The notes below the pieces were generated by a model. That model was not told where the DNA came from. It was given only the letters and a program-made list of their open reading frames with translations, and did no database searches. Shown here one piece after another: positions 42,826 through 47,703 of a DNA stretch of 47,703 nt. A program made the translations under genes and the position numbers. Source of the stretch: an uncultured Rhodospirillaceae bacterium (GTDB lineage Bacteria; Pseudomonadota; Alphaproteobacteria; Rhodospirillales; Magnetospirillaceae); contig CAJANL010000133.1 in the NCBI GenBank assembly GCA_903941105.1, positions 1 through 47,703 of the forward strand. Reading direction: 5' to 3'. Each line of letters starts with the position of its first letter. The first letter of the stretch is position 1.

Positions 42826-43515
42826 CTATCCCCGGGGTCCGAACCCCTGCATGACAAGGCCGGCCAGCCAGTCGACCGGCACGCGAAAAATCCACTGAAA
42901 GATGTCGAGGTCGATGCCCACGGCACGCCCGAGCGGCGGCAGCATGAACATGCCGGCCAGCAGGATCAGCAGGCCAAAATTTTCCAGCCGCGCCACCCGC
43001 CACGCCAGGGCACGCGGCAGCAGTCCCACCAGCACCCGGCCACCGTCCAGGGGCGGCAGCGGGATCAGGTTGAACACCGCCAGCAGCAGGTTGATGAAAA
43101 TCAGGTTGTCGAGGTTGACGAAAAACCACGCCCGCCCCTCCTGCGGCACATAGGGCACCAGACGCACCAGCAGGATGGCGACGATGGCCAGCAGGATATT
43201 GGTGGCCGGCCCGGCGGCGGCGACCAGGATCATCCCCAGGCGCAGGTTGCGCAGCTTGCCGAAATTGACCGGCACCGGCTTGGCCCAGCCGAACAGCATG
43301 CCGCCCATGGCCAGCAGGACGCCCGGCACCAGGATAGTGCCCACCGGGTCGATGTGGCGCAGCGGGTTGAGCGACAGCCGCCCCATGCGTCGGGCGGTAT
43401 CGTCGCCCATGGCCAGCGCGGCATAGCCGTGCGCCGCCTCGTGCAGGGTGACGGCGAACAGCAGCGGCAACGCCCAGATGGACAGGCCGTAGATGAGGTT
43501 GGGGATGTCGGTCAT
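42826..43515 (-). CDS. Site-2-protease family (M50) membrane metalloprotease
   Basis: The 229-residue inner-membrane protein has about five or six TM segments. The zinc motif is HEAAH (in LFAVTLHEAAHGYAALAMGD), and the third ligand lies in NLIPLPPLDGGRVL. It has no PDZ domain, so it belongs to the compact FwdE/YwhC-like group, not the RseP type. Its substrate is unknown. It overlaps the nagZ stop by 4 bp (ATGA) and precedes scpA by 3 bp; this nagZ-M50-scpA-scpB order is common in alphaproteobacteria (from memory). Confidence 0.92.
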   Translation of the reverse strand: MTDIPNLIYGLSIWALPLLFAVTLHEAAHGYAALAMGDDTARRMGRLSLNPLRHIDPVGTILVPGVLLAMGGMLFGWAKPVPVNFGKLRNLRLGMILVAAAGPATNILLAIVAILLVRLVPYVPQEGRAWFFVNLDNLIFINLLLAVFNLIPLPPLDGGRVLVGLLPRALAWRVARLENFGLLILLAGMFMLPPLGRAVGIDLDIFQWIFRVPVDWLAGLVMQGFGPRG

Positions 43516-44549
43516 ACCATCCCCCCCAGCCCCAGCAGCCGGCCCACCTTGATGGCAGCCTCCGCCGGATCGATGGGCGTGGCACGGCGCTTCATGGCGC
43601 TGGCGCGGCCCAGGCGCTCGCGGGCAATCTCAGAGAGTGGGCGCAGCGCGGCGGCCACCGCCTGCATCTCGGCCATGACGCCGTTGCAATGGAGCACCAG
43701 ATCGCAACCGGCATCCAGCGAGCCCCGCGTACGCTCCTCGAAACTGCCGCCCAGCGCCTTCATGCTGAGATCGTCCGACACCAGCACGCCGTCGAAGCCG
43801 ATCACGCCACGGATGATCTCGCCGATCACCTTGGCCGAAGTGGTGGCGGGCGCGCGGTCGTCCAGCGCGGTATAGACCACATGCGCCGTCATCGCCCAAG
43901 GAGCATCGTTGAGCATCTGAAAACTGGGAAAGTCCTCGGCCTCCAGCTCGGCCCGGCTGGCATCGACCACCGGCAGTGACAGGTGGCTGTCGACCATGGC
44001 CCGCCCATGGCCGGGGATGTGCTTGATCACCGGCAACACCGCCTCATCGAGCAGGGCCTCGCACACCACGCGGCCCAACTCCGCCACCCGCGCCGGGTCG
44101 CGGCCATAGGCGCGGTCGCCGATGACGTCGTGGGCGCCGGGGACGGGCACGTCCAGCACCGGGGCGCAGTCGATGTCGATGCCCAGCGCCGCCAGTTCGC
44201 GGCCGATCAGGCGGAAATTGAGGTAAAGCGCCTCGCGTCCCTTGGCCCCATCGCGCTCCGCCAGCTCGGCGAAGGCGGCGCCGGGCGGGGCGCTTCTCCA
44301 ATGCGGCGGCCGAAGGCGCTGGACTCGGCCGCCCTCCTGATCGATCAGCACCGGCGCGTCGTCGCGGCCGATGCACTCGCGCAAAGATGCCACCAAGGCG
44401 CGGACCTGCTCGGGGGAGTCGATATTGCGGGCGAACAGGATGAAGCCCAGCGGGCGCACCGCCGCGAAGAAGCGGCGTTCGTCGTCGCTGAGGGTGAGGC
44501 CGGCGCAGCCGAAGACGGCGGCGGCCGGCGGCGTGCTATTTGCGGGCAA
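43512..44549 (-). CDS. nagZ: Beta-N-acetylhexosaminidase NagZ
   Basis: This GH3 enzyme removes GlcNAc from 1,6-anhydromuropeptides in cytoplasmic peptidoglycan recycling. The signature KHIPGHGRAMVDSHLSLPVV carries the catalytic His-Asp dyad region, and the nucleophile Asp lies in FDGVLVSDDLSMKAL. TTG 44549 (345 residues) follows AGGGG by about seven bases. GTG 44567 (351 residues) is possible but lacks a ribosome site. The gene overlaps the SPOR gene by 14 bp with the chosen start. No signal peptide is seen, as expected. Confidence 0.95.
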   Translation of the reverse strand: MPANSTPPAAAVFGCAGLTLSDDERRFFAAVRPLGFILFARNIDSPEQVRALVASLRECIGRDDAPVLIDQEGGRVQRLRPPHWRSAPPGAAFAELAERDGAKGREALYLNFRLIGRELAALGIDIDCAPVLDVPVPGAHDVIGDRAYGRDPARVAELGRVVCEALLDEAVLPVIKHIPGHGRAMVDSHLSLPVVDASRAELEAEDFPSFQMLNDAPWAMTAHVVYTALDDRAPATTSAKVIGEIIRGVIGFDGVLVSDDLSMKALGGSFEERTRGSLDAGCDLVLHCNGVMAEMQAVAAALRPLSEIARERLGRASAMKRRATPIDPAEAAIKVGRLLGLGGMV

Positions 44550-45492
44550 GGATGCACCCCTGGCCACGGCTGGACAGTTCGGCGCAGAGCTGGCGCGCCG
44601 CCGCCTCGCTCAACGGGCCGGCACGCACCCGCCAGAAGGTGCCCTTGCCCTCCAGTTCGACCCGCGTGATGTCGGACTTCAGCGCCCCCAGCAAGTCATG
44701 GTTGGCCTTCTGGATACGGCCCCACTCCTTGTCGGCGGAGTCGGCGGCCCGCACCGCGCCCAGTTGAATGACGTAGTCGCCGGCCGCCGGAACCTTGGGC
44801 GCGGCCGCGGCGGGCGGCGGAGCCATGGCGACAACCTTCGGCGGGGGCACTACGGCGGCAACCTGCGGCGGAAAGGACTTGACCGCCTGGGGCGTGGGCG
44901 TGACGGGCGCCGGTGTCACCGGTCCGGCGATGGGTGGAACAGCGGGGGACGAAACAGCGGGGGGCGGAACAGCGGCGGGCGGCTCCATGGCCTGCACCGC
45001 CACCTTGGCCTGCGGCGCCGCCTTGGGAGCCGGCGGTTCGCCCTTGGCCGGTGGCCGAATGATTTCCGTGGCGGCAGGCTTACTCGACGGCAAGGCGACC
45101 GAGGGGCCACCATTGCGCGGCGGCGCCTTGGGCTGCTCGGGCGGCGGCAGCAGGCGTTCGACCTTGCCATCGCCCTCACCGCCGTCCATGCGCTGATAGA
45201 CCAGCTTGTCCTGGTTGGGAACCTGCATGCCGCCACGATCGTCGGGACGGACCTTGATGGGACGGTCGTCGGCCTTGATCACCGGCAGGCCCGGCCCGGT
45301 GATCTGGCGGCCTCCGACGAAATGCAGCCCGGCGGCGACGATGCCCCCCACCGCCACCACCGCGAAGACCAGCGTCAGGCCGGTACGCAGGCGGTGCCCG
45401 GCGCGGGCCTGATGCGAATCGGCGTCGGCGTCAAACCTCTCAGGGATGATGTCGAGGATATCGCGATCGAAATCGTCGCCGGGTCGGGCCAT
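44536..45492 (-). CDS. SPOR-domain inner-membrane protein
   Basis: The 318-residue bitopic protein has a short cytoplasmic N-terminus and one TM helix (GLTLVFAVVAVGGIVAAGL, near residues 38-56). A long Pro/Ala-rich periplasmic linker (about 105-235, with imperfect PPPAV/SSPAV repeats) leads to a C-terminal SPOR domain (DYVIQLGAVRAADSADKEW to GPLSEAAARQLCAELSSRGQGCILARK). SPOR domains bind septal peptidoglycan lacking stem peptides. Function likely resembles FtsN-type division proteins, although no FtsN core is recognised. It starts 1 bp after argS. Confidence 0.9.
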   Translation of the reverse strand: MARPGDDFDRDILDIIPERFDADADSHQARAGHRLRTGLTLVFAVVAVGGIVAAGLHFVGGRQITGPGLPVIKADDRPIKVRPDDRGGMQVPNQDKLVYQRMDGGEGDGKVERLLPPPEQPKAPPRNGGPSVALPSSKPAATEIIRPPAKGEPPAPKAAPQAKVAVQAMEPPAAVPPPAVSSPAVPPIAGPVTPAPVTPTPQAVKSFPPQVAAVVPPPKVVAMAPPPAAAAPKVPAAGDYVIQLGAVRAADSADKEWGRIQKANHDLLGALKSDITRVELEGKGTFWRVRAGPLSEAAARQLCAELSSRGQGCILARK

Positions 45493-45493
45493 G

Positions 45494-47242
45494 TCAACGC
45501 ATCTCCTCGACGGGCTCGACACCGAAGATGGCCAGACCCGATGCCACCACGGTGGCCATCGCCCTCACCAGCGCCAAGCGGGCCTGGGACAGCTCGGGGT
45601 CGTCCTCCAGAAGGAAGCGCAGCCGAGCCTCGTCCTTGCCCTTGTTCCACAGGCCATGGAAGGCCGCCGCCAGGTCATAAAGGTAGAACGCCACCCGGTG
45701 CGGCTCGTGGGCCTCGGCGGCGCTCTCGACCAGACGGGGCCACCCCGCCAGCGCCTTGATCAAACCAAGCTCGGCCGGGTCGGTCAAGCGGTGCAACGGG
45801 CCTCCCGCAAGAGCCGTGCCCGACATATCCAGGTGGGGCCACATGTCGATGGCATGGCGCATGATCGAATGGCAGCGGGCGTGGGCATACTGCACATAGA
45901 AGACAGGGTTGTCGCGCGACTGCTCCAGCACGCGGTCGAGATCGAAGTCGAGATGGGCGTCGTTCTTGCGCGTCAGCATGATGAAGCGCACCACGTCCTT
46001 GTTCACCGCCTCGACCAGATCGCGCAGGGTGACGAAGGTGCCGGCCCGTTTGCTCATCTTGAAGGGCTGACCGCCCTTGAGCAGATTGACCATCTGGCAC
46101 AGCTTGACGTCGAGCGCCCCCTGCCCTTCCGTCACCGCCTTGACCGCCGCCTGCATGCGCTTGACATAGCCGCCATGGTCGGCGCCCCAGATATCGATCA
46201 TCATGGGGAAGCCGCGGCGGTATTTGTCGAGGTGATAGGCGATGTCCGAGGCGAAATAGGTCCACGACCCGTCCGACTTCTTCAACGGCCGGTCAACGTC
46301 GTCACCGAACTGAGTGGCGCGGAACAGGGTCTGCGGCCGCGGCTCCCAATCGTCGGGCAACTTGCCCTTGGGCGGCTCCAGCACGCCCTCGTAGACCAGA
46401 TCGCGGCCTTCGAGGAATTTCAGCGCCGCATCGACCTTGCCGCCGGCCACCAGGGCGCGTTCCGAGGTGAAGACGGCGTGGCGCACGCCCAGCGCCGCCA
46501 GATCCTCGCGGATCATCACCATCATCGCCGCCACCGCCGCATCGCGGAAGGACGCCAGCCACTCGACCTCGGGAGCGGCCTGATAGCGGTTGCCGTACTG
46601 GCTGGCCAGCGCCTCGCCCAGCGGCTTGAGGTAGTCGCCGGGGTAGAGCCCCTCGGGAATTTCGACCGTTTCGCCCAAGGCTTCGCGATAGCGGAAATGC
46701 GCCGAGCGGGCCAGCACGTCCACCTGCGAGCCGGCGTCGTTGATGTAGTACTCGCGCACCACTTCGTTGCCGGCCTTCTCCAGCAGGGCCGCCAGGGCGT
46801 CGCCCACCACGGCGCCGCGGGCGTGGCCGATATGCATGGGTCCGGTGGGGTTGGCCGAGACGTATTCGACGTTGACCCGCAACCCGGTGGGCTCGGCGTC
46901 GCCCCAGGCCAGCCCGGCGTTCAGCACCTCGGCCAGCCGCGCCAGCCAGAAGCCATCGGCCAGACGCAGATTGATGAAGCCGGGTCCCGCCACCTCGACC
47001 TCGGTGATGGCGATGTGTTCGCGCAGCTTGTCGGCGATCATCTCGGCGATGTCGCGCGGCTTCATGCCGGCCGGCTTGGCCAGCACCATGGCCACGTTGG
47101 TGGCGACGTCGCCGTGGCTGTCCTCGCGCGGCGGCTCGGCGGTGACCTTCGAGGTATCAAGCCCCTCCGGCAGCCGTCCAGCCTCGGCCAGATGCTCGAC
47201 AACGGTGACGATGGTGTCGCGGAAATATTTGAAGAGGTTCAT
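45494..47242 (-). CDS. argS: Arginyl-tRNA synthetase
   Basis: The 582-residue class I synthetase has the N-terminal additional domain (to about residue 110), the HIGH motif as [34 protein letters not shown] as KMSKS, and a DALR anticodon domain at the C-terminus ([26 protein letters not shown]). It lies 2 bp after dgt and 1 bp before the SPOR gene, in one tight operon. Confidence 0.98.
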   Translation of the reverse strand: MNLFKYFRDTIVTVVEHLAEAGRLPEGLDTSKVTAEPPREDSHGDVATNVAMVLAKPAGMKPRDIAEMIADKLREHIAITEVEVAGPGFINLRLADGFWLARLAEVLNAGLAWGDAEPTGLRVNVEYVSANPTGPMHIGHARGAVVGDALAALLEKAGNEVVREYYINDAGSQVDVLARSAHFRYREALGETVEIPEGLYPGDYLKPLGEALASQYGNRYQAAPEVEWLASFRDAAVAAMMVMIREDLAALGVRHAVFTSERALVAGGKVDAALKFLEGRDLVYEGVLEPPKGKLPDDWEPRPQTLFRATQFGDDVDRPLKKSDGSWTYFASDIAYHLDKYRRGFPMMIDIWGADHGGYVKRMQAAVKAVTEGQGALDVKLCQMVNLLKGGQPFKMSKRAGTFVTLRDLVEAVNKDVVRFIMLTRKNDAHLDFDLDRVLEQSRDNPVFYVQYAHARCHSIMRHAIDMWPHLDMSGTALAGGPLHRLTDPAELGLIKALAGWPRLVESAAEAHEPHRVAFYLYDLAAAFHGLWNKGKDEARLRFLLEDDPELSQARLALVRAMATVVASGLAIFGVEPVEEMR

Positions 47243-47244
47243 TC

Positions 47245-47703
47245 TTACGGCTTCTCTTGCAGGTCGAACAGGCGGCGGTGCTCATCGAGGGCGAAGCGGT
47301 CGGTCATGCCGGCGATGTAGTCGGCGACCACCCGGGCGGTCTTGGGGGTGCCGGACCGGTCGGCGAGACGGCGCCATTCCGGCGGCAGGCATTCGGGCTC
47401 GGCGAACAGCAGGCCGAACAGGTCCTTGATGACCCGCCGGCCCTTGCTGGTCATGCGGTTGACGGTGAAATGGCGGTACATGTGGACAAACAGGAAGTCC
47501 TTCAGCGCCCGGTCGTTGGCCCGCATCCCCTCGGAGAACGACACCAGCGGACGGCCGAGGCGGCGCACCTCGGCGGCCGATTTCGGCGTGTACTCGGCGA
47601 TGCGGCGGCTGGTCTCGGCGAGCAGGTCGGTGATCATGATGCCGATCATCCGCCGCACCACCTCGTGGATGTGCAGGCTCTGGTCGGCCTTGGGGTTCTG
47701 GGC
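47245..47703 (-). CDS. dgt: dGTP triphosphohydrolase-like protein, C-terminal part (cut by window edge)
   Basis: Only the last 152 residues lie in the window; the N-terminal HD domain is outside. The visible part ([63 protein letters not shown] and [22 protein letters not shown]) matches the C-terminal region of bacterial dNTPases of the dgt family. The stop lies 2 bp before the argS start, the usual dgt-argS order in alphaproteobacteria. Confidence 0.93.
   Translation of the reverse strand, partial: AQNPKADQSLHIHEVVRRMIGIMITDLLAETSRRIAEYTPKSAAEVRRLGRPLVSFSEGMRANDRALKDFLFVHMYRHFTVNRMTSKGRRVIKDLFGLLFAEPECLPPEWRRLADRSGTPKTARVVADYIAGMTDRFALDEHRRLFDLQEKP

Noticed and set aside
45446-47320. 624-codon plus-strand open frame opposite argS
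   Set aside because: Antisense shadow of argS, rich in His, Gln, Arg and Gly with no domain.

Overview
The window is dense, high-GC chromosomal DNA from an alphaproteobacterium, most likely a Rhodospirillales member close to Magnetospirillum. This rests on gene content and order: the short ProRS, the hpnCDE hopanoid cluster, yajC-secD-secF-Mth938, a dgt-argS-SPOR-nagZ-M50-scpAB-tatABC-serS-surE-pcm train, bpt, and a NIT-type chemoreceptor. The species is inferred. I see no tRNA, rRNA, insertion sequence, prophage or CRISPR array, and no magnetosome genes. All recognised genes are intact except one cut by the right edge.

Layout. 1-4.8 kb: a 23S rRNA-type pseudouridine synthase and a SpoU methyltransferase, diverging, then a membrane glycosyltransferase plus GH17 pair resembling a beta-glucan (NdvC-like) module. 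4.9-8.4 kb: dnaE. 8.4-9.8 kb: a visibly more AT-rich islet with two unrecognised genes, a helical lipoprotein and a 105-residue helical protein. 9.9-15.8 kb: lolD-lolF, proS, a NIT-domain chemoreceptor and a small exported protein. 16-21.3 kb: tag, methylmalonyl-CoA epimerase, a penicillin acylase-family Ntn hydrolase overlapping a threonine ammonia-lyase, and a flavin reductase. 21.4-24.8 kb: motAB, an RDD membrane protein and bpt. 24.8-28.6 kb: a prenyl-synthase homologue lacking the catalytic aspartates (NDUFAF6-like), diverging from hpnC-hpnD-hpnE (squalene synthesis). 28.7-30 kb: Fe-superoxide dismutase and a Phd-VapC toxin-antitoxin pair with a clear promoter and operator.

30-47.7 kb: two envelope-centred, minus-strand blocks. 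The first is yajC-secD-secF-Mth938 (Sec export plus an NDUFAF3 homologue). After a divergent DUF815 ATPase comes the second: dgt (partial), argS, SPOR, nagZ, M50 protease, scpA, scpB, tatA, tatB, tatC, serS, surE, pcm, MltA-SPOR, NlpD-like. Many junctions are 1-14 bp gaps or 1-14 bp overlaps, indicating translational coupling. These genes combine protein export (Sec, Tat), peptidoglycan turnover and septal remodelling (NagZ, SPOR, MltA, NlpD), chromosome condensation (ScpAB) and protein/nucleotide quality control (Pcm, SurE, Dgt).

No clearly new multigene system is evident. The best candidates for undescribed biology are the 8.5-9.8 kb lipoprotein/helical-protein pair, the Cys-containing exported protein upstream of the chemoreceptor, and several small regulatory structures: a 17-bp triplicate upstream of yajC, a duplicated Shine-Dalgarno/ATG before the Mth938 gene, a leader ORF overlapping bpt, and two palindrome families.
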